64,000 nucleotides of DNA from Dyella humicola. GTDB taxonomy: Bacteria; Pseudomonadota; Gammaproteobacteria; Xanthomonadales; Rhodanobacteraceae. The first letter of the stretch is position 1, and each line of letters begins with the position of its first letter. The translations under genes and the position numbers were made by a program. Under the pieces are notes generated by a model, which was not told the origin of the DNA, searched no databases, and worked only from the letters and a program-made list of their open reading frames with translations. Positions 8,524 to 18,137 of this stretch are shown in pieces. Location of the stretch: assembly GCF_026283945.1 (NCBI RefSeq), contig NZ_JAPDPC010000001.1, positions 1,054,001 to 1,118,000 of the forward strand, in the 5' to 3' direction.

Positions 8524-11007
8524 TCAGCTCTCCCGCAACAAGCGCATGGGCGACGTATGGATAACACGCCGCGTGCCGGCGAGACCCAACAGCATCACCA
8601 CGACGGCAGCTGCGAGCGCAGCCAGCATCAGCGAGCCCAGTGGCGGCACGAAATTCTCGATGTGGAAGATCGCATGCCCAAGCCATAGACCGGTGCCGGC
8701 GGCGCCGAACGCGGCGGTAAGTCCTGCCACCAGGCCGAGCAGGGCAAACTCGCAGGCCGCGGCGGCACGCAATTGCGAGCGACGGGCACCCAGCGTGCGC
8801 AGCAGGGCCGCTTCATGGCGACGTTCCTGCGCACTTGCCGCGAGCGCGGCGGCAAGCACCAGCGCACCCGCGAGCAGGCTGAAGCCGAGCACCCAGCGCA
8901 CGGCGCCGCTGACCTGGTTGACGATGTCGCGTACACGGTCGAGCATCGCGTCGACATCGATCAGGCTGAGGTTGCTGAAGTCGCGCGACAGCTGCGCCAA
9001 CGCCTCGGCATGGCCGCGCGGCAGGTAGAAGCTCGCGATCCAGGTATGCGGCAGGGCATTGGCGTGGGCGGGATCGAGCACAAGGAAGAAGTTGACGCGG
9101 AACGAACTCCAGTCGACCTGGCGGATGCTGCCTACCTTGGCATCGAGATTTTCTTCACCCACGTTGAAGCTCATGGTGTCGCCGACTTTCAGCGCAAACA
9201 TGTCGCGCCACATGGTGTCGATCGACACTTCGGCTTGGGCGGGATGCTCGCCCGACCATTGGCCAGCCACCACCCGATTGCTGGGCGGCAACTCGCCAGC
9301 CCAGGACAGGCGCAGTTGGCGATCGGCCCATTCCTTGGCGCGTTCGTCCTTGAACTTGAGCTGGTCGATCGGAAGGCCATTGATGGCCGTGAGCTTGCCC
9401 ACCGCCAACGGCGCCATGTTGAGCTTTTGTCCGCCCATCTGCGCCAGTGCCTGCTCGAAGCCGGGGCGCTGGTCATCCTGCAGATTGAGGACGAACCAGT
9501 TCGGCGTGTCGGCCGGCAGCTCGCGGCGCCAGCCTTCCAGCAAGGCGGGTGCGACGATGGCCAGCAGAAGCAGGGCAACCAGGCCAAGACTCAGGGCAGT
9601 CGCTTGCAGCAGGCTCATGCCGCGGCGGCGAGCCAGCGCGGCCAGGCCGAGCCGCAGGGCGGGGTGCGCACCTGGTGCAACGCGTCGTGCTATCCACAGC
9701 AGCAGCGCCGAAAGCAGGGCAGCGACAACGGCCACGCCAAGCAGGCTGACGGCGAGAATTCCCGCCAGCTTGGCCGAGCCGCTCTGGCTCCAGATCAGCA
9801 ACAAAGCGACCAGGGCGGGTACCAGGTAGAGCGCATCGAAGCGCCGCACATGCCGTGCGGCGCTCTCACGAAAAACCGCGACTGGGGGCACTTCGGCCAG
9901 ACGCGCCAGTGGCGGCAGGGCGAAGCCGGCCAACACAGCGAGTCCCATCAAGGCCGCAGCGCACGCAGGCCCGATCGGTATCGAGGTCGGCACGGTCGTG
10001 AACATCTGGCTGGCGAAGCTCCAGGTGATCTGCGCCAGCGCGAGAGCGAGCAAGCCGCCGAGCAGCACCGCCGGCACGGCAAGCAGCCCTAGCGTGCCCA
10101 CCAGCAAGCCAAGTACCTGGCGACGTGGCGTGCCCAGTGCGCGCAGTAGCGCCACTTCGTTGGTCTTGCGACGCGCGTAGCGCTGTGCGGCGAGCGCAAT
10201 GGCCACGCCTGCCAACAGAGCGGACAGCAACGCCGTCAGCCGCAGGAAGGCGCTGGCGCGATCGAAGGCGCTGCGCATCCGCTCCTGGGTTTGTTCGGGA
10301 GTGATCAGCTGGGCGCCCTGGGGCAAGGCCTGCGCCTGCACCCAGTCGCGCCAGTGCCGCACGGCGGCGGGTTGGCCGGCGACCAGTACGCGGTGCCGCG
10401 CGCGACTGCCCACACCAAGCAGGCCGGCCTGTTCGGCATCGCTGACATTCATCAGCGCGCGGGGTGCCAACGCCACCAGTTCGCCGCCATCAGGCTGGCG
10501 TACCAGCTCGGCGTCGATGCGCAGCTCGCGACCACCCAGCTGCACGGTGTCGCCGAGCTTGAGGTTCAGCTGGACGAGCGCGCGATGATCAAGATAAGCC
10601 ACACCGGGCGGCGGCCCGTGGCCGGTGATGGTGTGCCCCTGCGCATCGAGCAACTCCAGCGTGCCCCGCAGAGGGTAGGCGCCGTCGGTAGCCTGCACGT
10701 CGAGCAGCTGGCTTTGCCCATGGGCGAAGGCCACGCTGGGAAAGCCGGCGCCGGCGGTGACGGCGAGTCCGCGTTGGGCCGCCTGGGCGGCGTAGTCGGG
10801 GGGCAAGGCCTGTGGCGAACTGATACCCAGATCGCCGCCGATCAGCTCGGCCGCGCTGGCCAGCACGCCGCGCTCCATGCGCGTCGCCAGGGTGGCGACC
10901 ACGCCAAGCGCCACCACCGCCAATATCAAGGAGGCGCCAAGCGTGCGCAGCTCGGGCAAGTGCCATTCGCGACGAAGGCTGCGTAGTGACAAGGCGAGCA
11001 GCTTCAT
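8524..11007 (-). CDS. ABC transporter permease, FtsX type (YbbP-like)
   Basis: The 827-residue protein has an N-terminal transmembrane helix, a periplasmic domain, three helices around residues 260-400, a second set of helices around 405-480, a second periplasmic domain, and three C-terminal helices: two FtsX domains in tandem, as in E. coli YbbP. Repeated signatures include RRKTNEVALLRALGTPRRQV and QERRHEAALLRTLGARRSQL, the coupling-helix regions that contact the ATPase. The ATPase YbbA is encoded 31 bp upstream on the same strand. Such complexes move lipophilic substrates out of the membrane rather than import solutes; the substrate is unknown. Confidence 0.88.
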   Translation of the reverse strand: MKLLALSLRSLRREWHLPELRTLGASLILAVVALGVVATLATRMERGVLASAAELIGGDLGISSPQALPPDYAAQAAQRGLAVTAGAGFPSVAFAHGQSQLLDVQATDGAYPLRGTLELLDAQGHTITGHGPPPGVAYLDHRALVQLNLKLGDTVQLGGRELRIDAELVRQPDGGELVALAPRALMNVSDAEQAGLLGVGSRARHRVLVAGQPAAVRHWRDWVQAQALPQGAQLITPEQTQERMRSAFDRASAFLRLTALLSALLAGVAIALAAQRYARRKTNEVALLRALGTPRRQVLGLLVGTLGLLAVPAVLLGGLLALALAQITWSFASQMFTTVPTSIPIGPACAAALMGLAVLAGFALPPLARLAEVPPVAVFRESAARHVRRFDALYLVPALVALLLIWSQSGSAKLAGILAVSLLGVAVVAALLSALLLWIARRVAPGAHPALRLGLAALARRRGMSLLQATALSLGLVALLLLAIVAPALLEGWRRELPADTPNWFVLNLQDDQRPGFEQALAQMGGQKLNMAPLAVGKLTAINGLPIDQLKFKDERAKEWADRQLRLSWAGELPPSNRVVAGQWSGEHPAQAEVSIDTMWRDMFALKVGDTMSFNVGEENLDAKVGSIRQVDWSSFRVNFFLVLDPAHANALPHTWIASFYLPRGHAEALAQLSRDFSNLSLIDVDAMLDRVRDIVNQVSGAVRWVLGFSLLAGALVLAAALAASAQERRHEAALLRTLGARRSQLRAAAACEFALLGLVAGLTAAFGAAGTGLWLGHAIFHIENFVPPLGSLMLAALAAAVVVMLLGLAGTRRVIHTSPMRLLRES

Positions 11008-11038
11008 CGGCGTACGCTCGGCGCAAGGGTAAGGCCCG

Positions 11039-11764
11039 TCATGGCGTCACCGCTGCCGAAGAACGCGAGGACGCAACGACACGGCCGTTGTCCAGCTCCA
11101 CCCGGCGGATGCAGCGCGCCGCGAGTTTGGGGTCATGCGTGACCAGGATCAGGGTGGTGCGGTGATCGTGATTGAGCGCGAACATGAGGTCGCTGATGTG
11201 GTGCCCGGTGCGCTGGTCGAGATTGCCGGTGGGCTCGTCGGCAAACAACAGACGTGGGCCGTGCACGAACGCGCGTGCAATCGCCACGCGCTGCTGCTCG
11301 CCCCCGGAGAGCTGGGCCGGATAGTGCCGCCGCCGTGGGGTCAGCTCGACCGCCTCCAGCGCTTCGCGGGCACGGGCGCGCGCGTCGTCGCGACCTTCCA
11401 GCTCCAGCGGCAACATCACGTTTTCCTCGGCGGTGAGGGCCGGCAACAGATGGAACGACTGGAACACGAAGCCCACCATGCGTCGACGCAGGTCGGCGCG
11501 GGCTTCCTCGTCCATCTGTTCGAGTGCGTGGCCGTTCAGCGCGATATGGCCGCTGGACGCCGTGTCGAGGCCGGCCAGCAGGCCGAGCAGGGTGGTCTTG
11601 CCGGAGCCGGAGGCGCCGACGATGGCGAAGCTTTCTCCTTCACGCACCTGTAGCGAGACTCCCGTGAGGATGTCCAGCCGCCCCTCGGGGCCTTGCACCG
11701 ACTTGCTAACATCGACCACGTCCAGAAGGACATCTTTGGTGAAAGCGGAGGCATTGCCACTCAT
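11039..11764 (-). CDS. ybbA: ABC transporter ATP-binding protein, YbbA/LolD type
   Basis: The 241-residue ATPase has Walker [10 protein letters not shown]-loop [19 protein letters not shown], signature [14 protein letters not shown], Walker [13 protein letters not shown] and the H-loop VTHD, in the LolD/MacB subfamily. I chose ATG 11764 ([12 protein letters not shown]): on the minus strand aaagga lies about 10 bases upstream. The longer frame up to 11839 would run into tesA. The start codon overlaps the divergent tesA start in the tetranucleotide CATG. It pairs with the permease at 8524-11007, as in the E. coli tesA/ybbA-ybbP arrangement. Confidence 0.92.
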   Translation of the reverse strand: MSGNASAFTKDVLLDVVDVSKSVQGPEGRLDILTGVSLQVREGESFAIVGASGSGKTTLLGLLAGLDTASSGHIALNGHALEQMDEEARADLRRRMVGFVFQSFHLLPALTAEENVMLPLELEGRDDARARAREALEAVELTPRRRHYPAQLSGGEQQRVAIARAFVHGPRLLFADEPTGNLDQRTGHHISDLMFALNHDHRTTLILVTHDPKLAARCIRRVELDNGRVVASSRSSAAVTP

Positions 11765-12404
11765 GCGTCGTTTCCTTTGCTGGCCGGCTTTCTTGGGGCG
11801 GGCTCTGTGTGCCCTGGTTCTACTGGGTGCCGTCGGCACCGTTTACGCGGCCCCGCCGAAAACCGTGCTGGTGTTGGGCGACTCGTTGTCGGCCGCGCAC
11901 AACATCCCGGTCGAGTCCGGCTGGGTACATTTGCTAGGCGACCGTCTAGCCAAGATGGAGCCGAGCTGGGCCGTGGTCAATGCCAGCATCAGTGGCAAAA
12001 CCTCGCTGAGCGGGCGGGATCGCCTGCCGGAACTGCTCGAGAAGGTCCACCCGGCCGTGCTAGTGATCGAGCTGGGCGCCAACGATGGCCTGCGGGGCCT
12101 GCCGCTGGCGGCCTTGCGTGACAATCTTGCCGCCATGATCGACGGTGCCCAGAAGTCCGGGGCGCGGGTGTTGTTGCTTGGCATCGAGCTGCCGGTGAAC
12201 TATGGGCCGCAATATCGCGACGGCCTGCGCGACCTCTATGCCGACCTGTCCAGGGAGAAAAAGGTCGCCCTGGTGCCCTTTCTGCTGGAGGGCGTCGCCA
12301 CCCGGCCTGAGTTGATGCAGGAGGACGGCCTGCACCCGGTGGCCTCGGCCCAGCCGAAAATACTGGACAACGTCTGGAAGGAGTTGGAACCTCTGTTGCG
12401 GTAG
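11763..12404 (+). CDS. tesA: Multifunctional acyl-CoA thioesterase I / lysophospholipase (TesA), SGNH hydrolase
   Basis: The 213-residue periplasmic esterase starts at ATG 11763, with ggagg 11-15 bases upstream and a signal peptide ending TVYAA. SGNH blocks are seen: GDSLSA with nucleophile Ser41, the oxyanion Gly in the VNASISGKTS block, GAND, and DGLHP with Asp188/His191. Family members hydrolyse acyl-CoA thioesters, lysophospholipids and small esters. It is divergent from ybbA with overlapping start codons. Confidence 0.93.
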   Translation: MRRFLCWPAFLGRALCALVLLGAVGTVYAAPPKTVLVLGDSLSAAHNIPVESGWVHLLGDRLAKMEPSWAVVNASISGKTSLSGRDRLPELLEKVHPAVLVIELGANDGLRGLPLAALRDNLAAMIDGAQKSGARVLLLGIELPVNYGPQYRDGLRDLYADLSREKKVALVPFLLEGVATRPELMQEDGLHPVASAQPKILDNVWKELEPLLR

Positions 12405-12444
12405 CTCTCTTGCACTAGACGTGCACGCGATCACAACAATCGAT

Positions 12445-12474
12445 GAGGCCACGCCTTGAATTTCACGTGGCCCT
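12445..12474. terminator. Hairpin between tesA and the response regulator gene
   Basis: The arms ggccacg (12447-12453) and cgtggcc (about 12466-12472) flank an AT-rich loop, 40 bases after the tesA stop. No T run follows, so it is a weak terminator candidate. Confidence 0.3.
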
Positions 12475-12529
12475 CACGATGCGAATCGTTAGCTGTTCAC
12501 CTTTGTGAAGTCTGCTTCTGGAGGTAAGG

Positions 12530-13261
12530 ATGAGCTCACGCGACGAACAATCCGGATTGATTCTGCTGGTGGAAGACAACCGCCAGATCGCGGAAATGGT
12601 CGGCGAATTTCTCGAGCGCCGCGGCTACTCGGTGGACTACGCCGCCGACGGTGTCAGCGGGCTGCATCTGGCCGTCTCCAACAGCTACGACGTGGTCGTG
12701 CTCGACCTGATGCTACCGGGCCTGGACGGCCTGGACGTGTGCCGCAAGCTGCGTCGTGATGCCAAGAAATCCACGCCGGTATTGATGCTTACCGCCCGTG
12801 ACACGCTGGAAGACAAACTGGTGGGGCTGGAGGCCGGTGCCGACGACTATCTGGTCAAGCCGTTCGAGGTGCGCGAGCTGGAAGCACGGCTGCGTGCACT
12901 GATTCGCCGCGATCGCCGCCAGGTATCCACGGAAATCCTCACCGTTGGCGACATGACACTCGACACGGCGACGCTGCGCCTGGTGCGCGGTGGGCACGAA
13001 CTCACCGTCTCGCCGATTGGACTGAAGCTGTTGGCGATACTCATGCGCGAATCGCCGCGCGTGGTCAGCCGGCGCGATATCGAGCGGGAAATCTGGGGCG
13101 ATACGCTGCCCGATTCCGACACGTTGCGCTCGCATCTCTATAACTTGCGCCGGGTGATCGACAAGCCCTTCGAACGCCCTCTGCTGCACACTATCCATTC
13201 AGCCGGTTATCGCCTTGCCGATCTTGAATCGGAGGTGGCTTCTGCCTCGCAGCCGGCATGA
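12530..13261 (+). CDS. OmpR-family response regulator
   Basis: The 243-residue protein has a receiver domain with the acidic pocket EDN (15-17), phosphoacceptor Asp59 (VVVLDLMLPGLDG), Thr in LTARD and Lys in DDYLVKPF. A winged-helix DNA-binding domain follows (about 135-235, ending LLHTIHSAGYRL). A strong ribosome site ggaggtaagg precedes ATG 12530. The sensor kinase gene follows after 21 bp, so they form a two-component system. Regulon and signal are unknown; the receiver resembles the PhoP/ColR group. Confidence 0.9.
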   Translation: MSSRDEQSGLILLVEDNRQIAEMVGEFLERRGYSVDYAADGVSGLHLAVSNSYDVVVLDLMLPGLDGLDVCRKLRRDAKKSTPVLMLTARDTLEDKLVGLEAGADDYLVKPFEVRELEARLRALIRRDRRQVSTEILTVGDMTLDTATLRLVRGGHELTVSPIGLKLLAILMRESPRVVSRRDIEREIWGDTLPDSDTLRSHLYNLRRVIDKPFERPLLHTIHSAGYRLADLESEVASASQPA

Positions 13262-13282
13262 TACCGCCCGTATGAGTTAGCT

Positions 13283-14272
13283 ATGGTTAGCAGGGAAAGT
13301 TCGCAGCCCGCGGGGGTGTTCCACCGCGGCCTGTTCTATCGACGCTTGGCAATTATCTTTGGCCTGCAATTGCTGGCCATCGTGATCGTGTGCCTGATGG
13401 GCCTCTATGACGTGGCGCCCGCGAGCGCCGTGTTGGTGCTGATCGTTATTATCAGTGCGCTGGCATGGCTGGCCGCACGTCGCCAGTGGGCGCCGGTGAG
13501 TCGGCTGGCACAGGCCGTGAGCGACTGGGACGAACAATCGCCCGACCTCGCCAGTTGGCAAGCCGATCAGCTCCCAGAGCGTACTGACGCCGATGTGGCG
13601 ACGTTGGCTAGCAGTCTTTATGGCTTCGCCAACCGTATTGCTGGCTACAACCAGCGCGAGCGCAATTTTACCCGCGATGCCAGCCATGAGCTGCGCAGCC
13701 CACTCACGGTGATCAAGATGTCGGCCGACATGCTGGCCGATGACCCCATGCTGGGTCAGTTCGGACAGCGCTCGGTGCAGCGCATCAAGCGCTCGACGCG
13801 AGAGATGGAAGCGCTGGTCGAGGCCTTGCTGATACTCGCACGCGAATCGGACAACGGCCTCACCGAAGAGGACTTCGTGGTCAACGACGTGCTGCGCGAC
13901 CAACTGCCTGACGTGCTGGAAATGCTGGAAGGGCGACCCATCACGCTTGAGCTGGAAGAGCCAGCGCGATTCGCCCTGCACGGTTCGCCGCGCGTATTCG
14001 CCGTGCTGTGCTGGCAGTTGATTCGCAACGCCTGCCAGCAGGCGGAGGGCGGCACGGTGGTGGTCACCGTGCTGCCGAGCGTGGTGACGGTGACGCATCG
14101 GGGTGAGGCGCCCGCGCCGACCACGGCGGATCGCCATGGCTTCGAGCTGGCCATCGCGCAGCGCATCAGCGAGCGCTTTCACTGGCCACTGGAGTTGCAG
14201 ACGCGCGAAGGTCGTCGACACATCGCGCGTATTCGTTTTCCGGAGTCGCAGGTCCTCGTCGCCGGCGCTTGA
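13283..14272 (+). CDS. Sensor histidine kinase, minimal intramembrane type
   Basis: The 329-residue kinase has two membrane helices (about 21-42 and 46-66) joined by only a few residues, so there is no periplasmic sensor domain. The HisKA domain follows, with phosphorylated His135 in RDASHELRSPLTVIK. The ATPase domain keeps an N-box (QLIRNACQQA) but the expected DxGxG segment appears as HRGEAPAPT, and the later G boxes are weak. Cognate of the upstream OmpR-type regulator. It converges on the metalloprotease gene with a 4-bp gap. The poor G boxes may mean weak autokinase activity or a mainly phosphatase role; this is inference. Confidence 0.85.
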   Translation: MVSRESSQPAGVFHRGLFYRRLAIIFGLQLLAIVIVCLMGLYDVAPASAVLVLIVIISALAWLAARRQWAPVSRLAQAVSDWDEQSPDLASWQADQLPERTDADVATLASSLYGFANRIAGYNQRERNFTRDASHELRSPLTVIKMSADMLADDPMLGQFGQRSVQRIKRSTREMEALVEALLILARESDNGLTEEDFVVNDVLRDQLPDVLEMLEGRPITLELEEPARFALHGSPRVFAVLCWQLIRNACQQAEGGTVVVTVLPSVVTVTHRGEAPAPTTADRHGFELAIAQRISERFHWPLELQTREGRRHIARIRFPESQVLVAGA

Positions 14273-14276
14273 GCAA

Positions 14277-16496
14277 CTACGGTTTGCTTATCAGATTCGA
14301 AACGACGCTCCAGCCGGTGGGGTAATCCCAATAAAAGTAGCCTGGCTGGGCCGCCGGGAAACTCAGCATCTGCATCGAATTGAAGCTGCTGTTTCCGTTG
14401 TTCATCCACAGATAAAGGTCGTTGGCCGGCGACGTCCAGAGAATGCTCGCCAAGCCCGATGAGAAGCGGTCGATGGCTGCGATGCGATAACCGGCACCGA
14501 TGGACATGATCTTGGAGCCGGTTTGCGTGGCGCCGTTCATCAACCAGTATCCGAACTGGTTCGTGCTGCTGTTCGTCCAGATCAAGTCGGCGCGGTGGTC
14601 CCCGTCGATATCTCCTGCTCCCACGAGCTGCCAGCCAGCCGGATAGTTTGGGCCGCGTATGCTGGTGAATGCGCCCGTACCGTCGTTCATCCAGAAATAG
14701 AGGTCATTGGCGGGGCTGGTCCAGACCAGATCGGCGTGGCCATTCCCCGCGAAATCGCCGACTGCCGCGATGTAATAGCCCGCAGTCACTGTGAGCGTTC
14801 GAAGGCTGACCACGGTTGGACCGTTCATGATCCAGTAGCCGAACTGGTGCGTTGTATTGTTCATCCACAACAGGTCGGCCTTGCCGTCACTGTTGATGTC
14901 GGCGGTGCCGATAAGCGTCCAGCCAGCCGGATAGGTGCCGGCATAGTTCGAGGTAAACGTGCCGTTGCCAGCATTCATCCAGATATAGAGATCATTGGCA
15001 GCGCTGGTCCAGACCAGATCCGTGACGCCATTGCCGGCGAAGTCGCCTACGGCCGCGATGTGGTAACCGCTGGCGACCGAGACGATCTTGCCGCTTTGCG
15101 CGCCGCCGCCCTGGACCATGATGGAGGCATATTGCCCGAGGGAGGGATTCTGAAGGACCACGTCCGCGGAACCGTCGCCATCGAGATCGATGCCCGGTTC
15201 ACCGGGATCATTGAATGCCGCAACAATGGGCATCGTTTGATTCAGGGCCAGCGTCTGGTTGGCCGTGACTGGATCGCCGCATGGATTGCCGTTGCAGAGG
15301 TTGATGGCTGGATTGGCGAAATAGGGCACGGACTGCTGAGCGCCCGTGCCATACGCCATGATGGTGAAGAAGCTCCCGCTGGTCAGCGTTTGGCGCCAGC
15401 CATAGGCATACGCAAATGCACCCGGTTGACTGGCATCGGCGACATCGTGGGCCAGGCCCATGTTGTGTCCCATTTCATGGGCCAACGTGATGTCGAGGCA
15501 GTAAGAGCCGCCGTTGCTCCCATCGCCGATGGTGGAATTACCAAAAGGTGCGTACGCGGTTGTGAATGACTGTTCGCCGCCACCGTTGAGATAGCCGAGG
15601 CCACATACGCCGCCCTGCCCGGTGGAGGAGTACGGACGGACCAGGCTTACCAGGTCCGCGCCGAGCGCTGCCCGACGCGCGCGCAGGGCTGCCAGTGGAC
15701 CGGTGGCAGAGGTATTCACCATGTCGTCCAGCACGCTGTTGTCGTCGCTGTTGTCGGTGTAATTGACCTCCATTGTGCCCACCAGCCTCACGCGGCTATT
15801 CACCTGGCTATCGCTATAGGCCTGGTTGGCCACGGCGACCAGATAGTTGAGGCGCGTGACCACGGACGAGACGGAGCCGAGTTGGGTGACCATGCCCGGC
15901 GTGTAGCCGAGCAGTACATCGATGGTTGGCCCGGTGCCGGCGCTCGCCATCGCTGCCGAAGCCTGCATCGCAGCCTGGGTCCTGATGTTGTCTTTCGCCG
16001 AGGCCTGAACCTTGGGCGGCAGGCGGTAGTCAATCGAAGGGTTTGCGCTTGGTGCCAGCTGCAGGGCCTGCGCCGCCGCTACCTGCTCGTCCTGCTTGGT
16101 GATATAGGTTTTGCCGCCCTGGGTGATGAGGCGCAGAGGTTTTCCGGTTGAGCTAACCAGGGAGCCGAACGTTGCGTCCTGTCCGAACGTGACAACGACG
16201 CTGCGCTCGCCAGCCGTCGTGACAATCTTGCCGATCCAGGTCTGATTGCCATCGCGCTGTTTGTCCACGCGCACGGTCCGGGCGAACAGGTGCTCGTTGT
16301 CTGGCGTGGTTATCCACATGCCACCTTCGTTCAATGCACTTTGCGCAGCGTCTTTCTGGATGTCGGCCGGATACAGCCGTTCGCTGCCTTGGAGAATGCT
16401 GTCCTGCTTGGAAATCTGCCTGACCAGCTCGGGTGTTGCGGCCATACAGGCGCCGCTGCCGGCCATCGCCAGCAGAGCAAGAATCCATTTGCGCAT
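14277..16496 (-). CDS. Secreted zinc metalloprotease (reprolysin-like) with FG-GAP/VCBS repeats
   Basis: The 739-residue precursor starts at ATG 16496 (gagggg 8 bases upstream) with a signal peptide ending GACMAA. A propeptide-like region precedes a metzincin domain with HEMGHNMGLAHD, giving zinc ligands His340, His344 and His350 and catalytic Glu341. From about residue 470 come repeated FG-GAP-like units: DLDGDGSADVV, GDFAGNGVTDLVW, ADINSDGKADLLW, GDIDGDHRADLIW, alternating with LYxWMNxGxxxF and QFGYWxMNG blocks. These probably form a calcium-binding beta-propeller-like part. It is likely exported to the periplasm or outside the cell; the substrate is unknown. Codon use looks like its neighbours. 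Confidence 0.88.
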   Translation of the reverse strand: MRKWILALLAMAGSGACMAATPELVRQISKQDSILQGSERLYPADIQKDAAQSALNEGGMWITTPDNEHLFARTVRVDKQRDGNQTWIGKIVTTAGERSVVVTFGQDATFGSLVSSTGKPLRLITQGGKTYITKQDEQVAAAQALQLAPSANPSIDYRLPPKVQASAKDNIRTQAAMQASAAMASAGTGPTIDVLLGYTPGMVTQLGSVSSVVTRLNYLVAVANQAYSDSQVNSRVRLVGTMEVNYTDNSDDNSVLDDMVNTSATGPLAALRARRAALGADLVSLVRPYSSTGQGGVCGLGYLNGGGEQSFTTAYAPFGNSTIGDGSNGGSYCLDITLAHEMGHNMGLAHDVADASQPGAFAYAYGWRQTLTSGSFFTIMAYGTGAQQSVPYFANPAINLCNGNPCGDPVTANQTLALNQTMPIVAAFNDPGEPGIDLDGDGSADVVLQNPSLGQYASIMVQGGGAQSGKIVSVASGYHIAAVGDFAGNGVTDLVWTSAANDLYIWMNAGNGTFTSNYAGTYPAGWTLIGTADINSDGKADLLWMNNTTHQFGYWIMNGPTVVSLRTLTVTAGYYIAAVGDFAGNGHADLVWTSPANDLYFWMNDGTGAFTSIRGPNYPAGWQLVGAGDIDGDHRADLIWTNSSTNQFGYWLMNGATQTGSKIMSIGAGYRIAAIDRFSSGLASILWTSPANDLYLWMNNGNSSFNSMQMLSFPAAQPGYFYWDYPTGWSVVSNLISKP

Positions 16497-16582
16497 CGGC
16501 ATTCCCCTCGAATGCATTCTGGTTGTGGTCGGCCACGCAGGGCCGACCATGAGGTTATGACATGACAGCGCTTAAAAATGTA

Positions 16583-17941
16583 TCAGTTTTTGAGTTCGGC
16601 GGGGATGGCGAACTGGCAGCCCGTCCTGGCCTTGACGTCCTCGAGCGTCACGCCCTCCTGCAGCTCGATCAGGGTGAGTCCCTTGCCCTTCTCGACGGCG
16701 AACACGCACAGGTCGGTAATGATCAGGTCGACCACCTGCTTGCCGGTGATCGGCAGGTCGCAGTGGTCCTTGATCTTGGGCGAGCCGTCCTTTGCGGTGT
16801 GCTCCATCAGCACCACCACGCGGCGCACGCCGCTGACCAGATCCATGGCGCCACCCGGGCCCTTCACCATCTTGCCCGGCACCATCCAGTTCGCCAGGTC
16901 GCCGGTACAGGAGACTTCCAGGCCGCCCAGGATCGACAGGTCGATATGGCCGCCGCGGATCATCGCAAACGACTCCGCGCTGGAGAAGAAACTGGAGCCG
17001 GGCAGTTCGGTGATGGTCTGCTTGCCGGCGTTGATGAGGTCCGGGTCGACCTTGGCGTCATCCGGGAACGGTCCGATACCCAACAAGCCGTTTTCCGACT
17101 GGAGGGTGACGTCCATGCCCGGCGGGATGTAATTGGCCACCAGGGTAGGGATGCCGATGCCGAGGTTCACGTAGAAGCCGTCCTGCAGCTCCTTTGCGGC
17201 GCGCTGCGCCATGGCGGTGCGGATCGGGCTTTCCTTGCCGGTATTGGCGCCGGCCACGGTGCGGAATTCGATGCGCTTCTCATAGGCGGGGCCCTTGATG
17301 ATGCGATCGACATAGATGCCTGGCACATGGATGTTGTCGGGGTCGAGTGCGCCCACTTCGACCAGTTCCTCCACCTCGGCCACGCAGATTTTGCCGCAGG
17401 TGGCGATCATCGGGTTGAAGTTGCGCGCCGTTTTGCGGAACACCAGGTTGCCCAGGCGATCGCCCTTCCAGGCCTTCACGATGGACACGTCGGCGTGAAT
17501 GGCTTCCTCCAGCACGTACTCCTTGCCGTCGAAAACCTTGGTTTCCTTGCCCTCGGCCAGCTTGGTGCCGAAAGCGGTGCGCGTGTAGAAGCCGGGGATG
17601 CCGGCGCCACCGGCGCGCAGCTTTTCGGCGAGCGTGCCCTGTGGCACGAGATGCAGTTCCAGTTCACCTGCCAGCACCTGACGCTCAAATTCCTTGTTCT
17701 CGCCCACATAGGAGGCGTAGACACGCTTGACCTGACGGGTCTTGAGCAGCGGACCCATGCCGAAGTCGTCGACGCCGGCATTGTTGCCAACGATGGTGAG
17801 GCCCTTGGTGCCCGCAGCGAGCAGTGCCGCGATGAGGTTCTCGGGGATGCCGCATAGGCCGAAGCCGCCAGCAGCGATGGTCATGTTGTCGAACAGCAAG
17901 CCGTCCAGGGCCTGCGTCGCGCTTGCATAAACCTTGTCCAT
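16583..17941 (-). CDS. 3-oxoacid CoA-transferase, subunits A and B fused
   Basis: The 452-residue protein transfers CoA between succinyl-CoA and acetoacetate or a similar acid. The N-terminal half is subunit A ([36 protein letters not shown]). From about residue 240 subunit B follows ([20 protein letters not shown]) with the catalytic glutamate Glu283 in [12 protein letters not shown]. In most related bacteria A and B are separate adjacent genes; here one frame continues through the junction near [15 protein letters not shown] 17941 has agaagg upstream. The longer upstream frame is not needed. It is divergent from the isoaspartyl peptidase gene. Confidence 0.92.
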   Translation of the reverse strand: MDKVYASATQALDGLLFDNMTIAAGGFGLCGIPENLIAALLAAGTKGLTIVGNNAGVDDFGMGPLLKTRQVKRVYASYVGENKEFERQVLAGELELHLVPQGTLAEKLRAGGAGIPGFYTRTAFGTKLAEGKETKVFDGKEYVLEEAIHADVSIVKAWKGDRLGNLVFRKTARNFNPMIATCGKICVAEVEELVEVGALDPDNIHVPGIYVDRIIKGPAYEKRIEFRTVAGANTGKESPIRTAMAQRAAKELQDGFYVNLGIGIPTLVANYIPPGMDVTLQSENGLLGIGPFPDDAKVDPDLINAGKQTITELPGSSFFSSAESFAMIRGGHIDLSILGGLEVSCTGDLANWMVPGKMVKGPGGAMDLVSGVRRVVVLMEHTAKDGSPKIKDHCDLPITGKQVVDLIITDLCVFAVEKGKGLTLIELQEGVTLEDVKARTGCQFAIPAELKN

Positions 17942-18137
17942 TGCGATGCCTTCTTGCAGGGAGATCGAGTTGCCAAGGATACGACGGATTGATGACCGCT
18001 CATGCTTTACGAAGCTCGCACTGACCCCGGAATCCGCTATACGGCCCGGTATGGGGCAGGGCTGCCGATCTCCATCCGGATGAGCATGGCGGGGCGGCTG
18101 GATATACTCGCGGCCAAAGCCCTGGGGAGTGCCGTCA

